Positions 28,173-37,459 of a DNA stretch of 64,000 bases are shown here, one piece after another. Numbering within the stretch: position 1 is the first letter of the stretch; each line of letters opens with the position of its first letter. The translations under genes were made by a program, and so were the position numbers. The notes beneath the pieces were generated by a model. The model was not told where the DNA came from. It ran no database searches and saw nothing but the letters and a program-made list of their open reading frames with translations. The DNA comes from Halorussus caseinilyticus (lineage in GTDB: Archaea > Halobacteriota > Halobacteria > Halobacteriales > Haladaptataceae), in the NCBI RefSeq assembly GCF_029338395.1, contig NZ_CP119809.1:2046001-2110000 (forward strand), read 5' to 3'.

Positions 28173-28430
28173 TTACCGTGCCGTCTCTGCGGGTCGCTCG
28201 TCCTCGGTCTCGCCCTCCCGACGGAAGGTGTTCATCCCGAGAAGGCTGTTGGCCGGGCACTTCTGGGTCAGTCCGGTGACGGTCAGAATCGCGCCGACGA
28301 GCAACGCCACCGCCGCGAGCCACAACTCCAGCGCGATTGCACCGAGCAACCACGCGAGGACGACTACCAGCAGTACCGGACCGAGTATCAATCGCACCGT
28401 TCGGTCGAATCCGCCGACGTTCTTTTGCAT
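28173..28430 (-). CDS. YgaP/DUF2892-type small membrane protein
   Basis: An 85-residue protein from ATG 28430: MQKNVGGFDRTVRLILGPVL. Two membrane helices (LILGPVLLVVVLAWLLGA and LWLAAVALLVGAILTVTGL) are followed by TQKCPANSLLGMNTFR. This is the DUF2892 layout with its conserved Cys-Pro after the second helix. Often found next to rhodanese-type sulphur transferases; none is nearby here. The charged C-terminus (REGETEDERPAE) is typical of haloarchaeal copies. Confidence 0.87.
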   Translation of the reverse strand: MQKNVGGFDRTVRLILGPVLLVVVLAWLLGAIALELWLAAVALLVGAILTVTGLTQKCPANSLLGMNTFRREGETEDERPAETAR

Positions 28431-28582
28431 CTTTCTCCCCCAACGTAGAGGTAGGGCGCGTAGGGACTTGAGCTTTTCCTGCAAGATTGGGGTCGTCCGT
28501 GCGGGCGCTCGACGGTGGGTCGCGTCGGCGATTCTCCCGACCAGTCGAAAGGCGTTTCCGGCCCGCGGGCCACCTTCCGCGC

Positions 28583-28915
28583 ATGAGTCTCGACGACCTA
28601 CAGGACGACTTGGAGGGCGAGTACGCGGACCTCGGCGACGAGGTGTCGGTGTCGCTAGACCGCGAGACCCGCAACGAACTGGCGATGCTGAACGCCGCGT
28701 TCGACCCCGAGGACGCCGACGAACTGCTCCGCCGGGCGGTCCACATGCTGTTTCAGACCGCGGTCGATACCGGGAATCTGGACTTTCACCTCCGGAGTGG
28801 CTACGACGTGACCTACGACGAGTACCTCTCGGGGATGACCTACGACGAGATGACCGGCGGCGGGCAGGCGTTCCCACAACAACAGCAGAAAGACGACCGG
28901 CGCTACCAGTTTTGA
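28583..28915 (+). CDS. conserved acidic haloarchaeal protein, unknown function
   Basis: A 110-residue protein from ATG 28583 (MSLDDLQDDLEGEYADLGDE). It is helical, with LDRETRNELAMLNAAFDPED and LLRRAVHMLFQTAVDTGNL. The first half resembles a ribbon-helix-helix-like opening strand (VSVSLDRETRNEL), so a DNA-binding role is possible but unproven. A Gln-rich tail (FPQQQQKDDRRYQF) ends it. Same strand as the RNase P operon but separated by a minus-strand microgene. Confidence 0.7.
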   Translation: MSLDDLQDDLEGEYADLGDEVSVSLDRETRNELAMLNAAFDPEDADELLRRAVHMLFQTAVDTGNLDFHLRSGYDVTYDEYLSGMTYDEMTGGGQAFPQQQQKDDRRYQF

Positions 28916-28948
28916 GAGCGCAGACGAACTCCAAACTTTCGAACGTAT

Positions 28949-29065
28949 CTACTCGTCGTCGGATTCGGACGACGTGTTTCGACGGAACAACTTGGACAGG
29001 AGTGCCGGACCTTTGTGGCTCCGTTGACCTTTTCGTTCCAGTTCCGCCTGCGACTGGCGACTCAT
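28949..29065 (-). CDS. 38-residue basic/acidic microprotein, unknown
   Basis: MSRQSQAELERKGQRSHKGP begins this small hydrophilic frame, which ends in SSESDDE. It is accepted because a TATA-like element (29088-29097) sits about 28 nt before the ATG, giving a leaderless transcript, and codon use is haloarchaeal. No family recognised. Confidence 0.5.
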   Translation of the reverse strand: MSRQSQAELERKGQRSHKGPALLSKLFRRNTSSESDDE

Positions 29066-29087
29066 ATACTGCAACGTACAGCGTCGA

Positions 29088-29097
29088 GATATAAAAA
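29088..29097 (-). promoter_or_regulatory. TATA-like box of the 29065 microgene
   Basis: On the minus strand cctttttata reads toward ATG 29065, centred about 28 nt away. On the plus strand the same sequence (tataaaaagg) could also serve the RNase P operon, but it lies some 75 nt before ATG 29170. Confidence 0.45.
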
Positions 29098-29169
29098 GGC
29101 CGACCTCCAAGTCGAAGGGACAGACCCAAATCCACGCCCCAAAAAAGATTCCCCAGAGAACCCCGACCC

Positions 29170-29880
29170 ATGCCACTCTACGAAGGCGTCCACGCCCATC
29201 CCGACGGCGACAGCACCGTGGCGCGCTTCGCGGCCACCGCCGTCGAGTACGACTTCGACGGCGTGGTCGTGCGCAACCACAGCGATTCGACCGCCGACTA
29301 CGACGCCGAGCGAATCGGCGACGAGTACGGCGTGGACGTGGTGGAAGCCATCGAGATTCGGGCCGACAACCCCGACGTGGCCGCGGGCCACGTCGGTAAC
29401 TACCGACCCAAGCAGACGATTCTGGCGGTCCACGGCGGGACCAACGCGATGAACCGCTTCGCCGTCGAGTCCGACCGCGTGGACGTGTTGGCCCACCCGA
29501 TGCGGGGTCGCGGCGACTTCAACCACGTGCTGGCGAAGGCCGCGGCCGAACACGAGGTTCGCGTCGAGTTCGACCTCTCGCGGGTCCTCCGGGACGACGG
29601 CGGACCGCGCGTGCAGGCCCTCCAAGACCTGCGAAAGCTTCGGGAAATCGTGACGCAGTACGACGCGCCGTTCGTCGTCAGCGCGAACCCCGGTTCGCAC
29701 CTCCAACTCCGGGCACCGCGCGAGTTGGCCGCGGTGGGCGAGACCATCGGCTTCTCCGCCGACCAGATTCGGCGGGGTCTCGAAGCGTGGGCCACCCTCG
29801 CCGAGCGAAACCGCGAGCGGATGTCCGACGAGTTCATTGCGCCCGGAGTCAAACGCGGCAGGTATGAAGAAGAGCCTTGA
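29170..29880 (+). CDS. rnp3: RNase P protein component 3 (Rpp30)
   Basis: A 236-residue PHP-like TIM-barrel protein of archaeal RNase P, which trims the 5' ends of tRNA precursors. It starts MPLYEGVHAHPDGDSTVARF. Conserved segments are DFDGVVVRNHSDST, DVLAHPMRGRGDFNHVLAKA, VRVEFDLSRVLRDDGG and FVVSANPGSHLQLRAPREL. First gene of an operon with a methyltransferase, rnp2 and psmA. The next gene starts inside this one (17-nt overlap), so they are translationally coupled. Confidence 0.95.
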   Translation: MPLYEGVHAHPDGDSTVARFAATAVEYDFDGVVVRNHSDSTADYDAERIGDEYGVDVVEAIEIRADNPDVAAGHVGNYRPKQTILAVHGGTNAMNRFAVESDRVDVLAHPMRGRGDFNHVLAKAAAEHEVRVEFDLSRVLRDDGGPRVQALQDLRKLREIVTQYDAPFVVSANPGSHLQLRAPRELAAVGETIGFSADQIRRGLEAWATLAERNRERMSDEFIAPGVKRGRYEEEP

Positions 29881-30478
29881 GGAACACGCCTCGCGCTTCG
29901 ACGAGGTGGCGGGCGAGTACGACGACAGTCAGAACGACACCGACGAGTACCGCGCCTGCGTCTCGCTGGTGGTGGACCACGCGAATCCCGGTCCCGACGA
30001 CACCGTGGCGGACCTCGGTACCGGAACCGGCGCAATCGCGCTGGCGCTGGCCGACGACGCGGGCGAAGTCCTCGGCCGGGACATCAGCGACGGCATGATG
30101 GAACAGGCCCGCGAGAAAGCCGAGTCGCAGGGCATCGAGAACGTCGCGTTCGCCGAAGGACGCTTCCGCGAACCCAACGTCGATTCGGCCGACGTGGTGG
30201 TCTCGAACTTCGCCATGCACCACCTCAGCGACGAGGAGAAGCGCGAGGCTATCGAGGCGATTGCCGAGTTGGGTCCGCGGAAGTTCGTCCTCGGCGACGT
30301 GATGTTCTTCGGCACGCCCGACCCCGACGAACCCTTCTACAGTCCCGAGGTGGACGACCCTTCGACGGTGGGCCATCTGGCCGACGCGCTGACCGAAGCG
30401 GGGTTCGCGCTGACCGCCGTAGAGAAGGTTCACGAGCAGGTGGGCGTGTTGGTGGCCGAGCGCGGAAACGGCGAGTAA
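29864..30478 (+). CDS. class I SAM-dependent methyltransferase
   Basis: A 204-residue Rossmann methyltransferase from ATG 29864 (MKKSLEEHASRFDEVAGEYD). Motif I is VADLGTGTGAIALALAD, motif II contains GRDISDGMMEQAREKA, and motif IV is VVVSNFAMHHLSDEEKREAI. The substrate is unknown. It is nested in the RNase P-proteasome operon with start inside rnp3, so an RNA- or translation-linked target is plausible by context only. Confidence 0.9.
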   Translation: MKKSLEEHASRFDEVAGEYDDSQNDTDEYRACVSLVVDHANPGPDDTVADLGTGTGAIALALADDAGEVLGRDISDGMMEQAREKAESQGIENVAFAEGRFREPNVDSADVVVSNFAMHHLSDEEKREAIEAIAELGPRKFVLGDVMFFGTPDPDEPFYSPEVDDPSTVGHLADALTEAGFALTAVEKVHEQVGVLVAERGNGE

Positions 30479-30636
30479 CCCGAAACGAGTTCTCTTCCGT
30501 CCTTCCGGACGCTACCCGTTCTACTGCCCGAACCCCGCTCGGTCGCAGTTAGCGGATGACGGTCGAGTCTCCACACTCCGGCAGACGAGTACCGACCTTT
30601 CAAGCCTCGCCCTCCCCAATCCCCGCCAACTGACCG

Positions 30637-31116
30637 ATGAAACACCTCCCCAAGCACCTCCGACCGCGGTGGCGCTACCTCGCCGTCGAACTCGAAGCGT
30701 GGCCCGACGCCGACTTCGACCGCCGGGACTTCCAGCGGAGCGTCTGGTTCGCGGCCCAGAACCTGCTCGGCGACGCCGGGAGCGCCGACGCCGACCTGCA
30801 AGTCCTCCACTTCGAGTTCGACGACGCCACCGGCGAGGCCATCGTTCGCGCCCGACACGGCCACGCCGACGACGCCCGCGCCGCCCTCGCCTGCGTGGAC
30901 GAAATCCGAAACGACCCCGTAGGCCTTCGCGTGTGCGGTATAAGCGGTACGGTCCGTGCCTGTGAAGAAAAGTATTTAGGAGCAGACGGCCAAATTCGGG
31001 ACGAGAGAAAAGTCGTGTTCGGGGACGCAAAGCGGTCCGCCGTCGAGCGAGACGGACTCCTCGACGTGCGAACCGACGGCGCGTTCGCGGGCGCGACGGA
31101 ACTCGATTTCGAGTGA
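30637..31116 (+). CDS. rnp2: RNase P protein component 2 (Pop5)
   Basis: A 159-residue Pop5 homologue that pairs with Rpp30 in the archaeal RNase P holoenzyme. MKHLPKHLRPRWRYLAVELE is the family start, WPDADFDRRDFQRSVWFAAQ the conserved helix, and GEAIVRARHGHADDARAALA the RNA-binding strand-helix. A longer than usual C-terminus includes KYLGADGQIRDERKVVFGDA. It ends 4 nt before psmA, which makes the two genes one transcript. Confidence 0.93.
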   Translation: MKHLPKHLRPRWRYLAVELEAWPDADFDRRDFQRSVWFAAQNLLGDAGSADADLQVLHFEFDDATGEAIVRARHGHADDARAALACVDEIRNDPVGLRVCGISGTVRACEEKYLGADGQIRDERKVVFGDAKRSAVERDGLLDVRTDGAFAGATELDFE

Positions 31117-31120
31117 TACT

Positions 31121-31885
31121 ATGCAGGGACAAGCCCAACAGCAGGCCTACGACCGTGGGATTACCATCTTCTCCCCGGACGGACGGCTCTATCAGGTCGA
31201 ATATGCCCGCGAAGCCGTCAAGCGCGGCACGGCGAGTATCGGCGTCCGTACGGAAGGCGGCGTCGTGCTGGCCGTGGACAAGCGAATCCGCTCGGAGCTG
31301 ATGGAGCGGACCAGCGTCGAGAAGATTCACAAGGCCGACGACCACATCGGCATCGCTTCCGCGGGCCACGTCGCCGACGCCCGCCAACTCATCGACTTCG
31401 CCCGACAGCAGGCACAGGTCAACCGCCTGCGCTACGGCGAACCCATCGGCGTCGAGACGCTGACCAAGGAAGTCACCGACCACATCCAGCAGTACACGCA
31501 GGTCGGCGGCGCGCGACCGTTCGGCGTCGCGCTCATCATCGGCGGTATCGAGGACGGCGAACCGCGCCTCTACGAGACCGACCCGTCGGGGACGCCCTAC
31601 GAGTGGAAGGCGCTGGCCGTCGGCGCGGACCGCGGCGAGATTCAGGAGTACCTCGAAGACAACTACAGCGAGTCGATGGACTTGGACGGCGGCATCGAAC
31701 TCGCGCTCCGCGCGCTGGGTTCGGTCAACGACGACGAACTCAGTCCGGAGGGCGTCGGCATCGCCACCATCGACGCCGAAACCGAGGAGTTCCTCGAACT
31801 CTCGAACGACGAGACCGAGGAGTACCTCGCCGAACTCGACCTTCTCGGCGGCGGCGACGACGAAGGCGAACCGGAAGAAGAGTAA
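31121..31885 (+). CDS. psmA: proteasome subunit alpha
   Basis: A 254-residue alpha-type 20S subunit that forms the outer rings and gate. GITIFSPDGRLYQVEYAREA is the alpha signature, and the preceding MQGQAQQQAYDR is the gating N-terminus. Lys in AREAVKRGTASIGV lies near the pocket that receives the C-termini of the AAA ATPases. The end is acidic (GGDDEGEPEEE). Beta subunits are not in the window. The RNase P/proteasome linkage is a known archaeal gene cluster. Confidence 0.97.
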   Translation: MQGQAQQQAYDRGITIFSPDGRLYQVEYAREAVKRGTASIGVRTEGGVVLAVDKRIRSELMERTSVEKIHKADDHIGIASAGHVADARQLIDFARQQAQVNRLRYGEPIGVETLTKEVTDHIQQYTQVGGARPFGVALIIGGIEDGEPRLYETDPSGTPYEWKALAVGADRGEIQEYLEDNYSESMDLDGGIELALRALGSVNDDELSPEGVGIATIDAETEEFLELSNDETEEYLAELDLLGGGDDEGEPEEE

Positions 31886-32017
31886 TCGGCCCTTCTTTCC
31901 CGCGGTTTCAGGCGAGCGAGCAGTGCCTTCTCTTCGCATCGGGACGGTGCGGCGACGAAGACGCGCTTCAGAGTCCCGCCCGCGGCGGTTGGTCGGCAGG
32001 GCGTTCGCCGTCGGTGG

Positions 32018-32551
32018 TCAGTACGTCGGCGACTCCTCGGGAACGCCGTCGCGCCGGTTGACCACGCGGCCGAAGACGAACAGGGCGTCCGAGAGGCGGT
32101 TCAGGTACGTGACCGCGGTGTCGTTTACGTCCTCGTCCGCTTGGAGGGCCACGGCGCGGCGTTCCGCGCGGCGACACACCGTCCGGGCGTGGTGGAGTCG
32201 CGCGCCGTCGTCGCCGCCGCCGGGGAGGATGAACGACTGGAGGGGTTCGAGTTCGTCGTCGTAGTCGTCCATCCACGTTTCGAGTTGCTCGACGTGTTCC
32301 TCGCGGACCGCCGGGTCGTCCTCGTCGGGGTCGGGGTTGGCGAAGTCGGCCTGCACGACGTGGAGGTGGTTCTGAATCTCCCGGAGGTGGCCGTCCACGT
32401 CGTCGTGGCCCGTCGGCCGGACGCGCCCGACCAGCGCGTTCACCTCGTCTACCGTGCCGTAGGCTTCGATTCGGGGGCTGGCCTTCGAGACCCGCGACAT
32501 GTCCCGGAGGTCGGTCTGGCCCTCGTCGCCGCGACCGGTGTAAATCTTCAT
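32018..32551 (-). CDS. cob(I)yrinic acid a,c-diamide adenosyltransferase (PduO type)
   Basis: A 177-residue ATP:corrinoid adenosyltransferase from ATG 32551. It starts MKIYTGRGDEGQTDLRDMSR (the ATP-binding loop) and carries the signature ARTVCRRAERRAVAL plus the C-terminal LNRLSDALFVFGRVVNR. It makes the 5'-deoxyadenosyl form of cobalamin, as trimers in the cytoplasm. The open frame runs 50 codons further upstream but reads through an intergenic repeat. A family-2 repeat piece lies against its 3' end at about 31984-32007. Confidence 0.93.
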   Translation of the reverse strand: MKIYTGRGDEGQTDLRDMSRVSKASPRIEAYGTVDEVNALVGRVRPTGHDDVDGHLREIQNHLHVVQADFANPDPDEDDPAVREEHVEQLETWMDDYDDELEPLQSFILPGGGDDGARLHHARTVCRRAERRAVALQADEDVNDTAVTYLNRLSDALFVFGRVVNRRDGVPEESPTY

Positions 32552-33014
32552 ACGTCGTGTAGCGAGGGGACCGCACTTAACTCCCGTCCCGACCGGTCCG
32601 CGGGACGCGCTCAGGGTCACGAACCACAGCGCGCGCTCGGTGAAACAGTCCACCGGGACGCGCCCGGCCGACCAACCGCCAGCGAACGCCCGGCCGACCA
32701 ACCACAGTCTGGGTGGACGAAAGGGGCCGCCCGGTCGCGGTCACGCGAGCGGTGCGCGGCGCTCCGCGCCGCGACTGCGAACGGTGTAACCGTGAGCAAG
32801 CGAGTGTGACCTCGGGAGACGCGGTTTGTCTCCCGGCGTTCACTGTAGTCGTCTGAGCGACCTCTATCTGGAGCGAACGGAGTGAGCGGAAGATATGTCG
32901 CTCAGCGACCGCGACCGGGCGGGGGCTTTCTGGACCGTTACGGTCTCGACTCCGGCGACTGTGGTAACACCACGGAGCGACCGGGCGGGACTCCTAAAAG
33001 TCGTCCCTCGATTC
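32552..33014 (+). repeat. 463-nt non-coding gap with dispersed repeat family 2 (copies 2 and 3)
   Basis: 32668-32740 carries gccagcgaacgcccggccg and accaacc, then tggacgaaaggggccgcccg; 32895-32940 carries cgaccgggcgggggctttct. Both match, in order, the reverse complement of 13340-13592. Long open frames on both strands here are low-complexity GC artefacts of the repeat and are not counted as genes. Confidence 0.6.
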
Positions 33015-33254
33015 TCACGCCAGCGATGTCTCGACGTACGCCACGATGTTCTCGCTCTCGGCCATCGTCACGCCGCTGTCGTCGTCTATCAGCACCGGGA
33101 CGCCGCGCTGACCGCTGGCTCGCTTCACCTCGTCGCGGTCGGAGTGGAGCGGTTCGACCCAGTGGGTCTCGTACTCGACGCCGTAGTCGTCGAGGGCGTC
33201 GTGGACCGTCTCGCAGTACGGACAGCCGTCGAGCGCGTATAGTGTGACGGACAT
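33015..33254 (-). CDS. glutaredoxin-like / GST-N domain protein
   Basis: A 79-residue thioredoxin-fold protein from ATG 33254: MSVTLYALDGCPYCETVHDA. The CPYC active site, the cis-Pro region (GVPVLIDDDSG) and the C-terminal ESENIVAYVETS helix match small glutaredoxins. It likely reduces disulphides with a low-molecular-weight thiol (haloarchaea use gamma-glutamylcysteine). Monocistronic. Confidence 0.92.
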   Translation of the reverse strand: MSVTLYALDGCPYCETVHDALDDYGVEYETHWVEPLHSDRDEVKRASGQRGVPVLIDDDSGVTMAESENIVAYVETSLA

Positions 33255-33515
33255 GGCCGTCACTTCGCCCGCGTCGGGCAAGTAGTTGGTGCCGGGTCGG
33301 ATTCAGTGGCGACCCCCGGTCCGGGATACTCCGCGCCGTCGGAACGCTCGCCACGAAAGGCGCGAACTCGGATCGAGTATAGCAATTATTAGTTTATTCA
33401 GTCCGGGGGCGGCCGATGGCTGATTCGGGAGGTTCGACCCCTCGACTATCGACCCGGACCCCGGCCACCGGCCAAAACCAGTATCCTCAAATGCGACGCG
33501 AAGCCACGTTCGAAC

Positions 33516-33683
33516 ATGGCTCAGGAACTCGACCACGACTGTCCCCAGTGTGGCACCGAACGGACGTTCTACCGCACCGCGAGTACCACCCTCCACCTCG
33601 GCGAGAAGACCAAGTGGGGATGCCCCGAGTGTGACTTCCGGTTCGTCCGCATCGACGGCGACATCGACTCGGCCGAAGCCTGA
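33516..33683 (+). CDS. zinc-ribbon microprotein
   Basis: A 55-residue protein with two CPxC knuckles, DCPQCGTERTF and GCPECDFRFVR, bridged by TASTTLHLGEKTKW. This matches conserved haloarchaeal small zinc-ribbon proteins. It starts MAQELDHDCPQC at 33516 and stops with TGA at 33683. Function unknown; a nucleic-acid or protein-binding role is typical of the fold. Confidence 0.82.
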   Translation: MAQELDHDCPQCGTERTFYRTASTTLHLGEKTKWGCPECDFRFVRIDGDIDSAEA

Positions 33684-34271
33684 AAGTAACCCCTCGTCGT
33701 CCCGGTTCGTAACCTGCTTCTCGCTCGCCAGCGACCGCTCGGCGCGTCGGGTGACAATCTCTCATCGTTCTATTACAATTGTATATATTTCTCAGAGCAA
33801 CAATTCTGTGTTCTCCTGTCCCGACCGAAAGCCACGCCGTCGGGAGACCGTACTGTTTGGGAACCGCTCTTGACTCGTAGTCTGTCACAACCGCGCTCGG
33901 TTGTGGCCTGCTACGTACTCGTGGCCCGCGCGTACCCGAGCGGGCCACGATACTCCTCTCCTCACCGAAGGCGTCCCAAACGGAGGCGAACCACTGGTTC
34001 CGGTCCTTCGGACCGCCGCCTTCGCCGCCGTTTCTCCCGAGTTCGACCGCAACGACCCTCGTCCGCGGCGGAAACACCGGGACGAGTCGAACGGATAAAC
34101 TAAATATGGATATACAGAATAGGTGTGACAGCCGCTACTCCGAGCGTCGGATACAGACTCGTAGACGGCCGACGAGCTCGCCGACGGAGTAGCTATCACC
34201 ACTGTCGTCAACTGACCGACCCAACCCGCGTGTAGAAAGCGTTATCAGGATACCGGAACCGTAAACGAAAC
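33684..34271. other. 588-nt gene-free region with clustered hairpins, possible structured RNA
   Basis: 33684-33870 is ordinary, with an AT-rich patch (ttgtatatatttctcag). Between about 33890 and 34095 several hairpins follow each other: cacaacc/ggttgtg, gtggcccg/cgggccac, ggtcc/ggacc and ctcgtcc/ggacgag. A TATA-like tttagtttat on the minus strand lies just beyond (about 34095-34110). No frame has convincing protein composition. The last 60 nt are the thrS promoter region. Confidence 0.35.
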
Positions 34272-36200
34272 ATGAGCCAGATTACGGTCGTTCTTCCCGA
34301 CGGTTCCGAACTCGAACTCGAGGAAGGGGCCACGGTCGAGGACGCGGCGTTCGAAATCGGTCCCGGACTCGGCCGAGATACCGTCGCCGGAGTCGTGGAC
34401 GGCGACCTCGTAGACAAAGCGAGCCAACTCCACGACGGCGCGAAACTGGAAATCGTCACGCCCTCCAGCGACGAGTATCTCGACGTGCTTCGCCACTCGG
34501 CGGCCCACGTCTTCGCCCAAGCCCTCCAGCGACTCTACCCCGACGCCCGACTCACCATCGGCCCGTGGACCGACGACGGGTTCTACTACGACATCTACGG
34601 CGTCGAACTCGAAGAGGAGGACCTCGAAGAAATCGAGGACGAGGCCTACGACATCATCGACGAGGACCTCGCCATCGAGCGGTTCGAGCGCTCGCGCGAG
34701 GAAGCGTTCGAGGTGTACGAGGACAACGAGTTCAAGCGCGAGATTCTGGACGACGAGGCCGCCGACGAGGAGTCCATTTCCTTCTACGAACAGGGCGAGT
34801 TCGAGGACCTCTGTAAGGGTCCGCACGTCGAATCCACCGGCGAAATCGGCGGGTTCGCCCTGCTGTCCATCTCGGGGGCGTACTGGCGCGGCGACGAGGA
34901 CAACGAGATGCTGACCCGCGTCTACGGCACCGCCTTCGAGAGCGAGGACGAACTGGAGGAGTTCATCCAGCGCCGACAGGAGGCCGAGGAGCGCGACCAC
35001 CGGAAAATCGGCCGAGAGATGGACCTCTTCTCCATTCCCGACCACTCGCCGGGGTGCGCTCACTACCACCCCAACGGGATGACCATCCGACGCGAGTTGG
35101 AGGACTACATCCGGTCGAAGAACGACGAGTTGGGCTACGACGAGGTGTGGACGCCCGAACTCAACAAGGCCGAACTCTGGAAGCCCACGGGCCACTACGA
35201 CACTTTCAAGGAGGCGGGCGAGATGTTCGCGTGGGAACAGGACGACACCGAGTACGGCCTGAAGCCGATGAACTGCGCGAACCACGCTCACATCTTCGAC
35301 GACCACCAGTACTCGTATCGGGACCTTCCGGTCCGGTTCTCCGAGTTCGGCACCTGCTACCGCAACGAGCAGTCGGGCGAACTCTCGGGTCTGCTCCGGG
35401 TCCGCGGGTTCACGCAGGACGACGGTCACGCATTCATCCGGAAGGACCAGATTCGGAGCGAGATTCTGTCGGTCCTCGACGTAATCGACGACATCTACGG
35501 CCACTTCGAACTCGACGTGCAGTACAAGTTGGAGACGAAGGGCGACGACGCCGTGGGGAGCGACGAGATTTGGGAGCAGGCGACCGGCGCGCTGAAAGAC
35601 GCCCTCTCTTCGGAAGGTCTCGACTACGACGTAGAAGAGGGCGAAGCCGCCTTCTACGGCCCGAAAATTGGCATCAACGCCGTGGACGCCATCGGTCGGG
35701 AGTGGACCATCGGCACGGTCCAACTCGACTTCAACATCCCCGAGCGTCTGGACCTGACCTACGTCGGCGAGGACAACGACGAACACCGGCCGGTGATGGT
35801 CCACCGCGCGCTCTTGGGGACGTTCGAGCGGTTCATGGGCATCATCATCGAACACTTCAAAGGCAACTTCCCGACGTGGCTCGCGCCCGAACAGGTCCGC
35901 ATCCTGCCGGTCAGCGACGACAACATCGGCTACGCCAAACAGCTTCAGAACCGGTATCTCGGCGACTTCCGGGTCGAAATCGAGGACCGGTCGTGGACGG
36001 TCGGCAAGAAGATTCAGCAGGCCCACGACGACAACGTGCCCTACATGCTTGTCGTCGGCGACAACGAGGAGGAGGCCGGGACCATCTCGGTGCGTGACCG
36101 CCAAGAGCGCGAACGCGACGACGTGAGCGTCGAGGCGTTCCGCGACCACCTCGAAGAAGAGGTCGAGAGCAAGACGGTCCGGCCGACGTTCCTCGAATAG
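34272..36200 (+). CDS. thrS: threonine--tRNA ligase
   Basis: A 642-residue ThrRS charging tRNA-Thr. The TGS domain (residues 1-60, [20 protein letters not shown]) is followed by the N2 editing domain. That domain has the bacterial-type metal site HSAAH and [10 protein letters not shown], then [20 protein letters not shown]. The class-II core has YCRNEQSG-type motif 2 ([20 protein letters not shown]), [16 protein letters not shown], and motif 3 around [20 protein letters not shown]. The anticodon-binding domain is near the C-terminus ([18 protein letters not shown]). Most archaeal ThrRS have an unrelated DTD-like editing domain, so this form points to bacterial ancestry. Confidence 0.97.
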   Translation: MSQITVVLPDGSELELEEGATVEDAAFEIGPGLGRDTVAGVVDGDLVDKASQLHDGAKLEIVTPSSDEYLDVLRHSAAHVFAQALQRLYPDARLTIGPWTDDGFYYDIYGVELEEEDLEEIEDEAYDIIDEDLAIERFERSREEAFEVYEDNEFKREILDDEAADEESISFYEQGEFEDLCKGPHVESTGEIGGFALLSISGAYWRGDEDNEMLTRVYGTAFESEDELEEFIQRRQEAEERDHRKIGREMDLFSIPDHSPGCAHYHPNGMTIRRELEDYIRSKNDELGYDEVWTPELNKAELWKPTGHYDTFKEAGEMFAWEQDDTEYGLKPMNCANHAHIFDDHQYSYRDLPVRFSEFGTCYRNEQSGELSGLLRVRGFTQDDGHAFIRKDQIRSEILSVLDVIDDIYGHFELDVQYKLETKGDDAVGSDEIWEQATGALKDALSSEGLDYDVEEGEAAFYGPKIGINAVDAIGREWTIGTVQLDFNIPERLDLTYVGEDNDEHRPVMVHRALLGTFERFMGIIIEHFKGNFPTWLAPEQVRILPVSDDNIGYAKQLQNRYLGDFRVEIEDRSWTVGKKIQQAHDDNVPYMLVVGDNEEEAGTISVRDRQERERDDVSVEAFRDHLEEEVESKTVRPTFLE

Positions 36201-36498
36201 CGACCGATTCGCCGCTTTTCGAGTTCTGTTCCGTCTTTTCTCCGGCGCGCGCTCGCACGCCCGTCCGCACTGGCTCGCGCTCGCATACACGTCCACACCG
36301 GCGCGCGGGTGCGACCGCGCAAGCGTGTCGCACCCGTCCGCGCGAGGGAGGCGGCCGCATCCGCGGCCGCCGAGGTTGGGGAGGCGTGAGGTGCGGTGCC
36401 GTGCGGTCGCGGTCCGATTGGAGTCGGCGAGAGCTAGCGCCGACTCACCTCTCGCCGACTCACTTCTCGCCGACTCACACTCTCTGGGGTCCCGTCTC
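36201..36498 (+). repeat. 298-nt gap: GC repeat region, family-1-like copy and short tandem repeat
   Basis: 36245-36370 is built from gcgcgctcgcac-like words. 36395-36440 reads gtgccgtgcggtcgcggtcc and gattggagtcggcgagagct, a diverged copy of the family-1 repeat. 36437-36480 has three copies of a 14-15-nt unit with the core cgccgactcac. No gene seen. Confidence 0.5.
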
Positions 36499-37359
36499 TC
36501 ACGCCGGTTTCCAGCGGACCTCCGAGAGCGGATGAAGCGGATTCCCACCGATAACGTCGTAGGTCGCGCTCGTCACGTCGATGCCGTCCGCCACTCGGAG
36601 CGAAGCGAGCATGTCGTCGTTGTACTCCCGCAGGTCGGCGTACCCTCGGCGGAGGTGGCCGAGCAGGGTGTCCTCGGGGTGGAGTTCGTAGACGTGTTCG
36701 AGGTGGACGCCCGCCCGCACGCGGTCGGCGTAGTCGGCCAGCGTCTCGACCACGATGTCCCGGACGCTTGGGAGCGCGGTCAGCGACCCCTGCGTGAACA
36801 GGACCACCTCGTCGGGGTCGGCGTCGGCGAGGACGCCCTCCAGCAGGTCCCACCAGTCGTCGCGGAAGTCGAAGGCTTCGACGGTGATTCGGTCGCGGTC
36901 GCCGAACAGGTCCCGGCCGAGCGCCACGCCGTTCTCCGTGGGGTCGCCGCCGAGGAACTCGCAGTCGGTGTAGGACTCCGCGAGGACGCCGAGTTCGTAG
37001 CCCCACCCGCACCCGAGCGAGACCACCGTCTCGCCGCCGTCTAGGGTGCCCGCGAGCGAGGCCACCAGCGCCTCGTCCTGCAGTTCCTGCTTCTCGTCCA
37101 CGTCAACGAGGTAGAGGCTCTCGGACCGGGAAATCGCCACCGGACTCTCCTCTGCGTAGTGGTTGGCCGACCGCTGTAGCTCTCGAAAGCCCATCTCGGG
37201 GTTCTCCCGGACGAGCGACCGGAGCTTGCCGTACACCTCGTCGTAGGTGGAGACGCCGATGCCGCCGTAGCCGGGCTGTTCTTCCCAGTCGTCGCATCCG
37301 AGTAGTCGGGCGGGCCACGGCGAGTGCTTGGGCAGGTCGTCTAACGGGAGTTCGCGCAT
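36499..37359 (-). CDS. SAM-dependent methyltransferase-like protein
   Basis: A 286-residue protein. After an N-terminal region with SPWPARLLGCDDWEEQPGYG and ELQRSANHYAEESPVAISRS comes a Rossmann core: motif I is VVSLGCGWGYELGVLAES, the acidic residue at the end of strand 2 is in FLGGDPTENGVALG, and DEVVLFTQGSLTALPSVRD is the motif IV region. Substrate unknown. The C-terminal half (HLEHVYELHPEDTLLGHLRR) has no obvious match. Confidence 0.72.
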   Translation of the reverse strand: MRELPLDDLPKHSPWPARLLGCDDWEEQPGYGGIGVSTYDEVYGKLRSLVRENPEMGFRELQRSANHYAEESPVAISRSESLYLVDVDEKQELQDEALVASLAGTLDGGETVVSLGCGWGYELGVLAESYTDCEFLGGDPTENGVALGRDLFGDRDRITVEAFDFRDDWWDLLEGVLADADPDEVVLFTQGSLTALPSVRDIVVETLADYADRVRAGVHLEHVYELHPEDTLLGHLRRGYADLREYNDDMLASLRVADGIDVTSATYDVIGGNPLHPLSEVRWKPA

Positions 37360-37459
37360 GGCGTGGAGTCCGGCGCGCGACGGGAAAAGTGGTTCCGAAC
37401 GACGGCGACTCCAACGAGAAATACTTATGTCCTGATAGATACCGGGTTACGAGTAACGA

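Noticed and set aside
33684-34271. RNase P RNA or SRP RNA in the structured gap
   Set aside because: None of the conserved core words of either RNA could be found on either strand.
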